From positions 30,679,795-30,743,794 of the forward strand of contig NC_092670.1 of assembly GCF_964355755.1 (NCBI RefSeq): a stretch of 64,000 nucleotides of DNA, written 5' to 3'. The notes under the pieces were generated by a model. The model saw only the letters and a list, made by a program, of their open reading frames with translations. It searched no databases and had not been told where the DNA came from. The position numbers and the translations under genes are program-made. This DNA comes from Antedon mediterranea. Its lineage: Eukaryota; Echinodermata; Crinoidea; Comatulida; Antedonidae. How positions within the stretch are numbered: the first letter of the stretch is position 1; each line of letters begins with the position of its first letter. Below, piece after piece: positions 1-14,400 of the stretch.

Positions 1-3000
1 CTCAAGCACAAGTGAGCAGTGCGTACTGCACACCAACATGGTTGTAGCCTAATTGTATTAACTACTGTGGAGTAGGCTCAACTCTTGTATACTACTATTC
101 AACTCCCTGAGCCAAAGCTCTCCACATTAATTAAATACAAATTACAATAATGTTATTATACAATAACAATATTGGAATATTATTTGTATAAGAAATTAGA
201 TTATATACGTTAAAGAAAGAGCCTATTCCGAATTATTATTATTCTTTGCAAAGTTATATAACAAGTAATTGTGGTCAAGAAATAGTAATAGTCATCACCC
301 ATGGTGTATAAGAGGTTATGCACGTACGCCACGCCACCCTCCTTATACTCTGCACATTTTATTAATATTAGTTATAATAGGTCTACATTTATACAGAATT
401 TAAATATAAAAAAGGTCTTAATAATAATTTGAATTATTAGGTGATCATTTAGAATAAAATGATCACCTATTGTTATTGTATGAAATCTTTATTATTAATT
501 TTAATTCTAAAACGTGCTACTAATTTATTTGTGTATTTATGTCATAAATAATTATTGAGATAAACATTATTTAATTAAAATTAATAATGCTCCTGCAATG
601 CTCTTTAATATTTTTTCTGTAGTAATTTTTTGAAGGATTCCTGCCCGAATGAGTGATTTAGCACGCTGTAGAATTATTAAAACGTGATCTAAAATTCCTG
701 ATGACAAGGGATATGTGTTTACATCCGTCATTGTAGTTCCCTTTTAGGGTGTAACGATCAATTTCCACTGGCAATCAATGAACCGAAAATACGTAACATC
801 ATTCCATATTTCACGATCACGTTTGCAATGGTTTCAATTACACGTTTTATTCGAATAGGAAACAACACATACTAAACGCGTTGACAGCCTCTGGTGGCAT
901 GTTACTATTAGCGGCACATGATGTCATTATATCTGTTACAAAGATGTGGAAACAATGCTTTCTTGAGAGGGAGGGAGAACGCGGGAGCGAGAGGGAGCAT
1001 ATTACCAAACTCGTAACAAGAAGGTCGTGTATGATCACCTTTGTCATTACATCACCACATTTTCGGGACCAACTGTAATCCTTTTCTTCCCAGGTGAAAA
1101 CTCTAGTTTGTAACCTGTTATACCAGTAACCAAAACACACATTGCTTCTTTATTATTATACAGTAATTTATGACCTATGGTAATAATTCAAACATAATTT
1201 TTTTTTTAAATTGGTAATGTGGTGTTGGTAATGTAGGCATAGTTATTATGATAATATTTATTAAAAAAATATTTACTACTGTATATACAATTTCATTTTT
1301 TAAATAACATTCCTTTTATAAGAACCAATAATTATTTCTTCTGTTCGATATGATTTATATTGGTATTTGTATACGTGTGAAATCAATACATTTATGCACG
1401 TTTTACATTCAATTGAAAATAACATTTATTGTCTTCCTTTTAGCTGTTTTAAAAAATGTAATAACTATTCATTCTCATGAGTTATCTTTGTTCCTAGGTA
1501 AAAGTTCATAGTGTTAATGTACTACATTTGTTTCTTTTTGTTCAATTGTGTCCTTATTATTTAAATTAAAATGTATGAGCTTTTTGATGATTTATTAATT
1601 TGAGGTGATCGGGGAGCACCAAATGCTGCACAATTCGCCGCTGCAATTATACATTAATTTCAAAACACGTGTACCACCCAAGTTTTGTTCTACTTCCACG
1701 CTTCCTTTACGTCATGTATCCTTTTCCTTTCCACATAATTTATACAATATAAATTGACATAACATTTCATTGGTCGCAAAATTAAATTTCACAGATCACT
1801 GAAAGTTACTCGTGTTTGAGGGCGTGCTACTCTAAATTCTTCCTTATTTTTATCATTATTTAATCAGTATTTTTTGTTCATTAAATGTGTAATTCGTGGT
1901 TGTTGTAGTAGTAATCGTGTGTGTTAGTGTCCGTTGACCTAGTTCATCCTTGGGATGTGGGATTTCCATTAAGTGACAAGATATACCCACGAGAATAACC
2001 TCTCGCGCAACTGAAAAAGATCTTCTGACAAAATACTATTTAACAAATTTCCCTTATAATATCCCATTATGCTGAATCATGTATAAATAAGTATACGTAA
2101 ATAAACGACGTGGATGTGATAGTCCTACAAAAGAACAGACAGATTATAATTACCGCGCTACTGCGGTTGAACAAAAGTAACAAAAGAATTTGTCATGATA
2201 AATGTATTGTGTTTATATGTATTTTTTATACATTTGTAATATTAATTTTTTTTTAGTGGGGAGGTGGAACATAATTAATATCATCATAGTCATATCATCA
2301 CCATAACATTTTCATATTGTTTTCATTTTTTGTTATATTCAATTTTGTTTGTATCATTGCAATTTGATCAACTTCATCAGTGGTAGGTTTTAAATGTTGT
2401 AAATTCACTTCATATTAAATTTTGTTTTTATTAATTTTCTTGTATTTTTCTATACTACATTTTTTAAAAAGAAGTTTAAAAAGAAAAAAGAAAGTTAAGG
2501 CAAAGACGATAACTGCGTCGTTAACCTGTTTGTTTCCAAAAAAACAAAAATAGTTATAATACATATAATTTTCTTATGGTTATCATTATCATATTATTTC
2601 ATTTTAAAATATTTACACTTTTGTAGAATCCAATATGTAAATAAAAATCGTATTACCAAACAGAGTACACATTGGTAATATTTGTTTCTTTCTTTCTTGT
2701 CGTTGTTATTTTTATTTATTTTTGTTTTTTTGGGTTTTGGAAAAATGTGCAAGGTAAGTATTTGCAATGATACTTTTTTTTACTTACTGACCACGTGACT
2801 ACCAGAAATTGCTGGTATATAAACATCGAAGTAGACCTATTATTATTATTCTTATTCTTTATTAAAAAAGGGTAACCCTTCCAGCTGAACCCAGAGGTCA
2901 GTTGATGTGCAGGGGCCCTCTTTAAAACCATAACATATGAACATCTATTACGTTAAACTGTTCACAATACAGACATTCATTCCATGCTAAAGTTGAACAC

Positions 3001-3766
3001 ATTTTAAGATATTTAAAAGCAAATTATTTTAGAACCATATCATTTATTATTAAGTATATGTTTAGCTTTTTGTTGGAGTGATACGCATAATCGCCGACAG
3101 AAGAAAATAAACTACGAATAAATTAGGCCTAAAGGAAGGGAAATAATATTGGAAGAATTTTTCAATAAGAAAGTACAAAAATAGTTTGTCTGTACGAATA
3201 AGATTTTACTTCATATGATATTTTATTATTGAGTCACATTAATGTTTTTTGTTTGTTTATGATTTGTTTTTTAATATACTGTATCATACTGTATTGCCAT
3301 AGATGGTCAAAGTTGGAAGAATTACTTATAATTCCCTCATGGACTCACAGTTCACAAATGCTTGTTAGATAGTATGTAACAAAAATGATGATAACTTTAT
3401 TAACGATATTAAATTCACCACTATTAACTGTCAAACTTAAAAAAATGTATCACTATTTCTGTAATATAACTTGTTAAAATATACTATAGGCCTATTTGTG
3501 TGGTATTTGTATTTTAAATAATTTTGTATTTTCCTAATAATGTCTATTTTCCTAGTAACGATTGAATAATTGTATGTAAGTTCTTATCTTTAGGAACATC
3601 ATCATCATCATAATCCTCATCATCCTTTAATACTAGATGTTAAACATTAATTTATTTTCAATTTAATTTCACAGTACGTTTTCTAAATAATAACTGAATA
3701 TTATTTATTTTCTATAGATATCGTAATTGTATAAATAAAACCTGAAAATTAATGATAAGCAGTTTT

Positions 3767-3856
3767 TAGTCGCGTGGACGCGACTCTATAGTTCACTATG
3801 TCGGTCGGTCGGTCGGTCGGTCGGTCTGTCGGTCTGTCGGTCTGTCTGTCGGTCCG
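3767..3856. repeat. (TCGG)n microsatellite next to a short hairpin
   Basis: A tetranucleotide tract of TCGG and TCTG units spans roughly 3799-3855. Just upstream is a hairpin with 8-bp arms AGTCGCGT / ACGCGACT around a 2-nt loop. The flanking 300 bp is richer in CpG than its surroundings, so the tract may belong to a dispersed repeat. No transposon ends were identified. Confidence 0.7.
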
Positions 3857-4642
3857 ATATCACTATGCGTTTTATCGCTTTCTGACCTTATCTTGATATC
3901 AGTTTAATCTAGCTAAGTAAATTTTTCACAGTATATTCCTTATGGCCAGGAATCGATGTGGTTATGTTTTCACGGTGCTCAATAAAAAATTACGCGGTCT
4001 ACGCACGATTTAACGAAATCACGTTTGTAATCATATCTTCACAACCATGAATCACAATTAAATAAAATTTGGTACTCATAAATTTCAGGGCATAAATCAT
4101 CATATGGCAATACAGTTACGTGCGTAGCGCCTGTAACGCATGCGTACGCGCGCTTAAAATTTTCAAAATTTATTTTATTACATTTTTTTTATTTGTGAAA
4201 TCAATAAATATAGGCTTACATTATATTTCACTATGTAGAATATATATTGTTTTATTACATAAGTTATACTGTAATTAATATTAAAATAAAAAATGTGTGG
4301 TTACAATTATTGACTACATTCATGCATTTATTGTTTCACATAGATAGTAAAATACTGTTTAACATATCTTATTAATTAGGTCCTTTTATGTGTGGAAAAT
4401 ATAAATTGACAGAATTATTCGAATATACACATACTGTAAAAATGATGAAATAACAACAAAAAAGCTACGAAACAATTAGAATTCAACACATTCTTTTTTT
4501 ACTACTATATTAATACTCATTCTATAATCTACAGTACATATTGCAGACTTAACATCATCCGAAAATGCTTTATCTTAACACTTACCTTGAAGATATTCTG
4601 TCCCCCTTGTTTGATGTACAACTGTAAAAATAAAAGAAAAAG

Positions 4643-4697
4643 ACTATATAGGCCAAGCGGTTACTAACATACTATATAGGCCAAGTGGTTACTAAAG
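4643..4697 (+). repeat. Short two-copy tandem repeat
   Basis: Two adjacent near-identical copies of a unit of about 30 bp, each containing TATATAGGCCAAG followed by GGTTACTAA, with C/T variation between the copies. No function is apparent. Confidence 0.6.
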
Positions 4698-5269
4698 CGT
4701 AATAGGCTTTAGCCTTTAATATACTCAGATAGATGAATATTATGCAACTTATCAACAAACAATTTACTTTTTTTTAAGTTTGCTAACTTTTAGCTTGTAT
4801 AAAATAATATATTATTATTATCATTTAAAACAAATTCATAAAGTTGATCGATTCTGTAAATTCATGTTTTATTTTTAATGCGTGTGATACTGTTTGCATG
4901 CTATATTGTTACACGGTTTTTTTTGTGAGTAGTTTTCAATTATGTATTAATCTCCAATGATTCAAGGTTGATCCTGAGGTGAAAACTAATATTTGATAAA
5001 TAAACAATAAACTACGCATGCTCAATACCTGGTTTCCTTGACATAAATAAAAATAATAGCCATAAATAGTACAGTTTTGTTTACAGAAATAATATTATTG
5101 TTGAACGTCTTTGGGGGGTTTTCTGACACAAATATGATAGCGTGAACGTGACAATAGACACGGGAAGGGTTGTTCAGTTGTCGCCACGTTCTTTGCCCTG
5201 CTTGAGGAAGCGTTTATAATAGTACTACGCATGTCTTATCATAACAAAAAGCTCGAACAAGCCAATCTA

Positions 5270-5310
5270 ACCAGGGAGATGTACAATTTTTATTTTACAT
5301 CCCCCTGATC
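5270..5310. repeat. Imperfect hairpin
   Basis: CAGGGAGATGTA and a near-complement ending in CATCCCCCTG face each other across an AT-rich loop. Flanking TAACC-like bases extend the pairing weakly. It could be a minimal MITE or a chance hairpin. Confidence 0.35.
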
Positions 5311-5994
5311 TAACCAAGGGTTTCACGTGGTATATTATGTCCATAACCACAGTGCAGTGATTCGAATTTTAACTTTTAAATTTCTATTTTTTAAAGAGAA
5401 ATTTAAAATTATAATGTAGGTTCAATTTACTCGTAGATTTATTTTACGGTGTTGGATGCAACAACTATTGTAAATAATTATGATTGTTACTAATTACTAA
5501 TCCTAGATCCGTAACAGTCAAGTTGTTGATTGTGGAACTTACAGCTATGAAGATGAAGACAACTTTACATTTTGTGAAATATTTAGTAGGGATATTCTTT
5601 ATTTATTCTCTTTTAAACAATTTTGACAGTTTTAAAATATGAACTTAAACTTGAAGTTTGCAATGTATATTGCAGTTAGTTTAATGTCATTCATGAAAAA
5701 AAACCACACTGTAATCAACAGTGTCCCTTCAATTCCATAATTTTGTAACTAAGTTTATTATAATGAGATCGAAAAGAGACGATAATAATACACTCAACAT
5801 CATAAACGTACTATTCTCTATTGACTTAATAGGAACAAACAAGATTAAAATGAAAGTATGTGTCGTGATACTAAAATGACTTAGGCATACTCCTTTATCC
5901 TTTAATATTAATTTTCGAAATCATATTTAGGAAATGTCCTCTATGGAATACTGAATGTAATTTTGTTCAATAAATTTACTGTAAAGATTTGTCT

Positions 5995-6119
5995 ACACTA
6001 TCAAACTAGTATGACAAAAAGTGTGCCAAAATATGGTAGTGATATACCCAAATATGGTAGACATCATCATATCCATATATGGGCACATCACATTTTTGTC
6101 ACATACACCGTGATAGTGT
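5995..6119. mobile_element. Small MITE with about 30-bp terminal inverted repeats
   Basis: The left end begins ACACTATCA and continues into a TATGACAAAAAGTGTG-like stretch. The reverse complement of the right end begins ACACTATCA and continues into TATGTGACAAAAATGTG. The arms match over most of 30 bp and the element is about 125 bp, with no coding capacity. The size and structure fit a non-autonomous DNA transposon. I could not assign a superfamily, and no target-site duplication was obvious. Confidence 0.6.
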
Positions 6120-8748
6120 CTTCAGAGTCTTAGGCTCCCAAACATTTTAAATTGCCTGTATTCTAATTAAATATTATGAATTTATATTATTTTTGTTTAT
6201 TACATTTTTCCATAATACAAATCTTAAACTTATAATAATGTCCTTCTTACAACAACATTTAGCAAAACTTTCTTTTCATGTTTCTTTTATAATTTTAAAG
6301 TTTTGTATTTCTTTTAAAATGATTTTCATTTGTAAGGTTGATATTCAATCTTAAATACTAATTCCTATTTCCATTTACGCATTTCCATAACAATATATTT
6401 ACGTTGCTATGGGAACACATTGCTAATAGTCTTAGGAATTTAGTTCCCATTTGAGTTTCCTGCCAAATGGTGTTTTTTTTTTATGTTTTTGATAATAAAA
6501 AATAAGAATAAATAAACGGAATAATGTCTGAAATAGGAACTTGTACAAATTGGAAGTAATCTTCTTTAAAACAAAGCAAGCATTTATTACAGAATGCCAT
6601 GACAGAATTATAATCTTGTTGAATAGCCTTTACTTCCGCAGTTGAAATTCATTTTTTTTTATTATGATGTATAATTGATGCACTGGGTTGTTGTTATACT
6701 AATAACATGTCCATATTTGATTAAACATAACATATTTATGTTGTTCATGTTTCCTCTTAAAATGTAGGCCTACATCGTGTAAAGTTAAATTCAGTATAGG
6801 CCTGTTACGGAAATCACGGAGCATAACGAAATATACCCGCAGAAGTTAAAGAGGTAATTTTGTCTGTAAAATACGATAAAACTGGCGTTTGAAACCTGTG
6901 GATTTCCTTCAGGAAGGTTCATCTGGCTGGGGATTTAGGAAACTGTTAGTGCCCATGCCCACAATCACAAGAACAAGTTTGAAATATCATGACACCTAAA
7001 CATGTAAAGAATGTTATTCATTATGAGAGGTATAAGGCGTAACAACTGTATCAAACAAATCGAATTTAAAATATGCTGTAATTCTTATTTATAGTTTTTG
7101 TTATTTTACGTGTTAAACTTATGTAATGAAGGCTATACAACCACTGGATTTATACTGTAGGCCTAACCTTACATTGTTTACAATAATTGTTTTCGTATTA
7201 AAAACAAAACCTAATAATTGTTAGTCTATTCAAAGTACTTCGTATAAAAAAACAATACCTAGGAACATAAAAATGTTATCTAAAAGAAAAATTGCTTTGC
7301 TCTAAATAAGTTGACCCGAGTAATAATGATTTGCATTTAAGTCATTGTTTTGCTCCCTTGCAGATTAATACGTTTTGCGACCTTACAGACAATCAACATT
7401 CATTCCTTTTTATAAATAGTTTATTTACGCAATAAATATTTATTTCATCTAAAAATAGAATATTTCAATATGTAATTATGACTAATTCAATTTAATAAAT
7501 TGTAACCGATAGACAATAACCAAAACAACCTGTATTTAGTAATATACTTTAAAGCCGACTAATCAATAATGGGTATAACAGGTTAAATGTGGAGAGTCTA
7601 TACAGGTGAGATGTCATGAAATAACTTCCCTGTGTTATTTAGTCTTTAATAGAATAAAATATAATGGTATAATATCGCGTAAGAGTGCCGAATATGGCAA
7701 ACAGTAGGCCTGCACGTGAAACACATTTCTTGGCATTTAAAAGAATTTCTGTTGGTTTTAATATTCAAATATCGGATTGTACGGGATTTTTTTGGATTGT
7801 GAAAATAAATAATAAATAGGTTACAAAATCCTTGTTTTACTTGTATTTTGTATAAATTATTTTTAAAAAAATCAATAAATCTACATTGCTTCATTATTGA
7901 TATTTCCATCGATAGTGAATAATAATTTTTTAAATGAATAATATAAGTTAATAATAAACAAGACGTCGTGATGAAACATGATATATACATGTAAAAGTAT
8001 TGATATGCCTACAAATTTGAATTAGGCCTTACATAGGCCTAGGTATATTATAATAATACGGAAAACGGATTATAAAAATATAATTGATGATACAAAATCT
8101 AATGACTTACAACATTTGTTTTAATCATTTTTGAAAATGTTTACTCTTGAGAATAAAGTATTATCTTCACATATCAGATTGTCCCATTGTACGGAAATTA
8201 TCTATGAACAGTTTCTTATTATTCAGGAACAAGTATCTATACATTGTCAATGATTTTGCATAAAATTCGACAGAACTGCTAAATTACTACTCTCGATTGT
8301 TTACTTAGTATAACCGCAGAACGACGTCGAAGATTAAGTAAAATTCGTTGAAATGTAGGCCGGACATGGTACTGTCTGAGGGTAGAGGGTATAGTGCTAA
8401 TAGTTTAATGTGACCTTTTTTAAAAGTTGTGTTTTTTGTCTAAAAAATGGCTAACTTCGATAAAGCGAGGGGATAGATGTAAGATAATCTATAATTTGAT
8501 ATTTTGTAAACATTACGCCTAAAACTTACGTACATTTTGTTTTAAAATCTATCGATTACATATGATGACACTCAACAGACTATGGGTGACACATTGCGAC
8601 TGAAGTTAGCGACACTTTGTTTACGATTACGTGACTTGCGTATATTGAGTCAAAAAGTCATTCCACACATATTCATAATTATTATTTAGCGTGCGCAAAA
8701 AGACTGTTGTTTTTTCGGATTTCGTACACGTCCGTCGAGTTACCTGGG

Positions 8749-8801
8749 TATAAAAGGTACATCAGGCACTTTTGGACTGTTAAACAGTGACCGTTCAGTC
8801 A
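8749..8801 (+). promoter_or_regulatory. TATA box with downstream initiator-like motif, no gene attached
   Basis: TATAAAA at 8749-8755 is followed about 45 bp later by TTCAGTCAGTC, an initiator-like pyrimidine-flanked CA. The spacing is longer than the usual 25-35 bp. Immediately downstream lies a hairpin built on GCCCT-TTC-AGGGC with outer TGGTT/AACCA pairs. No open frame of useful length follows, so this is a weak call. Confidence 0.2.
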
Positions 8802-10744
8802 GTCTTGTGGTTGTTGCCCTTTCAGGGCTGATTAACCATCGGATGTTGGGGCATGTTTGTTTGTTTATGAATACCACAATGATGTGGAAGGGGATGGTAT
8901 AAATAATGAAGACGGATGTTTCCTTTGGGGATCTGAGTTAATGACCTTATATAATTACAGCTGCCGCATCGTAGTAAATTAATAATAATAAAAAATAATA
9001 ATAAACAAACGTGTTTTAATGGTTCATTTTATGTAAAACCTATATCACGGATTGTTTACATAATTGTCGCTGACTCCACGAAGGCCTACGGATAAACGAC
9101 CTTTGACACGCGCGCCGAATTGCTTATATTTTTTTTTGTACGTCCGCGACAATTTTATATTATATAATTTTATATTTGTATCTATAGAAGAAGATACGAT
9201 ATTGAATTGTTATTCATTACACATAGGCTGCAATATTGTTAGCCAGCAGTGGACTGGGAGATGTTGAGATTCTAGGTACGGTAGACTGTAAGGTATTATC
9301 ATCGTACCGAAACCCTTGAAAAGATATAGCAGTCACATACATACAGTATTTGACACTAGCAATGCCATCAGATAACAAAATGTATTAAATTAAAATCAAA
9401 GCATAATATTAATCAAATAATAGGGAAAATAATTTCATGAGATGAAAGTTGAAAGGCTATATTTTCACGCCGAGTGAAAATATGTAATCTTTCACCGAAT
9501 TTCGTTGAACATCAAGTTTGTTTTATACCACCTAGGCTACTGTGAATTATGTCAACAATTCAAAAGAACACGATATTTTTAGGTCTAGCTATTTTCATAT
9601 CATAAAATAATATCATTTATTTCACCAAATTTTAATTATAGTAAAAAATAAGACATAAAAACAGTACAAAGTATTAGGTTTATTTTAGTATACGTAATTC
9701 ATTTTAATTACCATGGAGGTGATAACGATTAATTACATAACGATATAGATATTTTATAATGATATTATAGTGTGGTTATCCAACTGTGCGTTATAATATA
9801 GAATATTTCGCCCTTGAAGACTATATAATACGGTTCAATCAAAGTGTATACGCGCACGAACGTTATACTAAGATAGTTATTACATGCAATATTAAATCAG
9901 TCTGTTTATTTGAAATAATTCACAAACATTGATTAATATTTTCAATCGGATTAGATTAACTGGATTTCAATCGCAGAACACGAGTGTGTCTGACAGATAC
10001 GTATACGACGGTGGTTTAAAATACTTATAAGTTAACCAATTACATGTTAGCTGCAATTTGCGGGACGCAATGATGCGGGATATCAATACATCTCAAATTG
10101 AATTTACAATAAATCTAGATATAATTTGACATATATTGATTTCCACAATCAGTTTGTAATGCCTTTTATTTTTGCAGGAATTTAAGTCACGTTGCGAACA
10201 TTAAGTAAACACGAAAATAAAATACATTTTCATCCAGGGTATTGGCTTGCATTTAAATGCTGTATTGTACATGTAATATTCAATTTCATGTAGTACCTGT
10301 ATTGATATACATTATATTTATCGTATTTGATTTAATATTTGAGGTATTGCAAATTGTATATTTAAAGCTTGTTGATAATCACTAAAACATAGGCGGAACA
10401 TCGTTATAGTGTATAGAATTATATGGCCTAAAGTAACACCGTTTAAAGAAGAATAAGTAATATTATGTTATTTGATTGACATTTCTAATTACCGATTAGT
10501 GATTTTGATATATGGTTTTACTTACATGAATCAAAATAAGTTCTAACATGTTGAAAATCATGATTTACGAATTTACATACTTGTTGTAGACGAAGGTCAT
10601 GTAGTCTATTTTGACAGGATAAAGATACTATGTGCGGATTAAACGCACACACTCTAGGGGAATGCTAGACCTTGGCAATACAATGAGAGTAGCAACACGC
10701 GCACGTAGCACACTTCCACACGTGGCGCACGTTTACAACAGAGA

Positions 10745-10791
10745 GGGCGTGGCCTATCAAGTCACATCACCGTGAACAGCAATCCGATTGG
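10745..10791 (+). promoter_or_regulatory. Possible proximal promoter of the sulfur transporter gene
   Basis: A GC-box-like GGGCGTGGCC (10745-10754) and an inverted CCAAT box (ATTGG, 10787-10791) lie about 450 bp upstream of the transporter start codon, in a local stretch less AT-rich than its surroundings. There is no TATA box at a fitting distance. Position and motif type suggest a promoter, but the transcription start is not known. Confidence 0.3.
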
Positions 10792-11244
10792 CGGTTTTCA
10801 TAATGAGCAATTCCGATAAGGAGGTTCTGTTACCACTAGAGTTTTCACGGCTCTGGCAAAACTAGAATTTGTAACGCTGAATTCTGTTAACAATACGTTT
10901 TGTAAATATATAGGTGCTAAGAGAGAAGAAAGCAAAAGTTCGAGACGGGACAAGGTCAGAAGCGATAAATGGTGCCTTCTTCAACATATGTAGAGGTGAA
11001 CGTGCCGACGTATATCGTGTGCGCATGTCTGTAAAAAGCCAGGTAAACTCTACAAAAAATTGTGTCTAATTAAAGATCAACGCTACAAGTTTTCTCGTAC
11101 CCAGTGTAGCTTTAAATAGATGCATTCATTGCGACTGCTTTGCAGTTTTGATTTTTACAGAACTTAGAACACATCGCTACCCGGACTCAGCAGCTGCTTA
11201 GCCTGATTGTCTGACTGAATTGTCAACTTGTGTTTCACGCCAAT

Positions 11245-11491
11245 ATGCCACCGGAATCAACACTGATCGAAGCTCGAAAGGGACGACCCGTTCACGACGC
11301 AAATGCAAACGTTACAAAAGAGGTTGAAGAGTTGGATGAGCTTTTTTCTGAAAAAACAAATGATAATCATGGAGTTGTTGAGGCTTTGCCGCAGAAAGAT
11401 GAAACAGAGTTTGACATTAGTTCTATTGTAAAGTTGTTGATATGCGCGATAGCGGGCATTTTGGATGGACTTGCCATGGAAAAGGGAAGAG
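11245..11491 (+). CDS. Transporter exon 1 (N-terminal tail and first helix)
   Basis: Encodes residues 1-82. The first 60 are charged and probably cytosolic, with an acidic EELDELF stretch. The exon then enters a helix beginning SSIVKLLICAIAG. The donor GGTAAGT after AAGGGAAGAG is strong and leaves phase 1. Confidence 0.88.
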
Positions 11492-14400
11492 GTAAGTCAG
11501 TGCATACTTTTGATTTTTTATATTTATTTTATATACCAAAGGAAAGTCATAAAAACAACAGTACTTACAAAATAATGTATTAATTCGATGCAGCAATTGC
11601 TTTGTTGACACATCATGAAGTATTTGTATGTATGCCTATTTTACATTATTATGGATTTTAAATGGTTACATATTCAAATATGCACGTTACTTATTTGCAC
11701 TCTTAAACATTATTTCAAATAGAGTTTTTTTTATAATTAAATTTAATTTGATATTTGGAGATTACGTGTGTATATGTATTAGTTTCATAGTTATGTATCT
11801 TCTTTAATTTCAAATTATATAATATTCATAATATTAATTTATTTAAATAATATAATATATATTTATATACCACTACACACTTAATATAGGTACCGTAGTT
11901 CGTGTTCTTATTGTAAACTATTCAGAAATCTGCATATCTTAATTATTATGATAATATTACATATATGTTGTACGTTCTGCTGTATATAACATTGATACAC
12001 ATAAATAACGATTCATTCTGCTAAAGGTGAACTTCAAAGGACATACCGATCAATGTGTTCACCTGCATACCTCGATATCACGTGATACTGTTGCAATCAA
12101 TCACATAATCTCAACATTTACTCGCTTATCTCGGCAATCATGTATCGTCATACGCCTAATTGCGAGTGATTTTATTTTACTTCGATGCCATACTGCACGA
12201 ATGTTTTTTTTAAATCAATAATTGGAAACTGCACAAGCGTTTCTCGTAATTTATATAATATCAAATTAAAATGTTAAATATCTCGCACTGTTATTTCACT
12301 CTGTTCAGTTGTAAGTAATATTAAATTATAATCACTATCATTTCATATCATATTATTAAATAATTATGATACGTATTGCGTATTGTGGGCCTGTTGTATA
12401 TGTAGGCCTATAGAATACGATAAATTAAACACAAATATTGTACATAATGTTGTCCAAGTTATATTTCCGGGTGCATTGAATGAGGTTGTTACCGACACAC
12501 ATTATTGTAACAAATAATCATATTCAATACGGTATACACACTAATGTTATCAGTTCGTATTATTATTCCTTGTTAGAAACTTTTATAGGCACTATAGCCA
12601 TTTATTATTAATGCATACCGTATTTATTCTATTATCGGAATAATAATAATATGCTATATATAATTTTTAAATCACGTTGTTTTGTATTCTAAACTGTGCG
12701 CCACCGTTATTAAAGGTTATGTATTGTTGCGTTAGCTTATGTGTACATTGTACTAAATGTATGTGCATTATCTATTTATAATGCAATGGTTTTATTAATA
12801 TAAGCTAACTTTCGTTTTATGTATTAATGCAGGGGAGGACCGTGTTGTTGGTCAAAGCCAATACGAAGGTGCTGGAGCGACTTTTCTATATCGTATTTCT
12901 TTAATTGCCAAATGGTAATAAAACCAATTTTCCCCTACAGATCCGTAAGCCTCCATCATTCATTATCGACATTAATGCAAATGAAACAGACAATGTGATA
13001 TTTTAAAGACGTTGGCTTTTCAATTTGATTATGGTATATGGAGACCAGCATAGATTAAAAACAATGCGTGCAACAGTTAACACAACTTGTTATTATGACA
13101 TAGGCTTATACCAGTACAATATTAAATTCATCTCTATTCTATTTCTGTAGTGGGTATCTCCCCATATTGGAACACTGCTATAGTCGTCAATGTGTATATC
13201 ATGTTTCTTTATCAGTGTAGGCCTATAGGCCTGACTTCTCGTAGATTAAGAACCTAACCCATCCATGTTCATTGTTGGAGGGTGAATGTCTGTCAAAAGG
13301 GATTGTTTTGTAGATTACATAGGTCTACATTATATAATTATCTTTTAGACAATGGTCTAAATATTTTTTTTTCATATTTATTGAATCAGTTTAGGAATAC
13401 AGTTCTATATTTATCATAATAGTTAATAATAGTTTATATAATGTTTCTTATGTTTATTGTAATGTATCCGTTACTGTTTGAATGTTAACCATCATGTTAT
13501 TGGCCTACTGATTTTGGTTTGGTTTTCTAAATAAAATAAAATAGATAAATAATAAATACTGTAAAATACAAAATAACAAACTATTTTGTTGCCCTCCCCT
13601 TCAACCGTTGTTGTCATCATACACTTACAACAAATTAAATATTTGGATAAAGGGGATAATACTATAGGATTAAGTTGAAACGCCTGTGTCTCTTCAGCAA
13701 CAACACAGTATCAACAACTTAGCTCGCTTTTAATTGTCATGTATATATTTTCTTGCCTAAAATTAAGTTCAATGTGTTCATAACAAATGAAACAACAGAT
13801 AGACAACACAGGAATAGTATTCATTTGCCTGATTTATCGTAAAGTTAAAGACAGTTGAAATAATTAAGATATAAAATCGTTTAGTATAAACAGTTTTCTG
13901 GCCTGAAATTCCTTTTAGTCTGTCCTGTTCTTTGAATTAAATGACAATGTGTCTGAAGGAAGGCTTACAATAGATAATACAACTAATACAGGCCAAGTTT
14001 AATCAAAAGTTATATAAGCAGTACGATATAAGATTACTTAAGTGAGGAACGCCCGCGCCTACTCTGTGATTAGAGAATCTTTAAAATCAAACAAAAACAC
14101 TGAGAAAAATACACAAAATTTAATCCCCATCAATAGAATACAGATCCAAAGAATTCAGTATAATTATATTATTGACAGAAGAGACAGTCATACTCGACAT
14201 ATTCGAAATAAGCATAGGACTAATAATAATACTTATTAACTTATCTGTTCGCTTCGTAAGGTATTACGATAATTGTAAACAACTAGAAAACGAGGACATA
14301 GGTCCTATACTTTACCCAGCAATCAGCAAAATTGTTATATTTTGCGTTGAAATGCACATCATTTGGAATGGAAGGAGATATTAAGAAACCTTATGTTTAG

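Larger units (their letters stand above)
1..10600. other. Intergenic DNA, no gene recognised
   Basis: AT-rich sequence without any exon I can support. The short open frames here lack splice context, composition bias or recognisable motifs. Items worth marking separately are a (TCGG)n tract near 3.8 kb, a two-copy short repeat near 4.65 kb, a hairpin at 5.27 kb, a small MITE at 6.0 kb and a TATA-like sequence at 8.75 kb. The rest shows nothing beyond scattered TAGGCCTA palindromes and homopolymer runs. Confidence 0.6.

Noticed and set aside
847-1140. Overlapping 97- and 65-codon frames
   Set aside because: Antiparallel frames over the same DNA with no splice, motif or composition support on either strand.
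11230-11583. Extending the transporter's first exon to the end of its open frame
   Set aside because: The strong donor after 11491 gives an in-phase join to the conserved VFEPSVIR block; the extension past it is AT-rich intron sequence.
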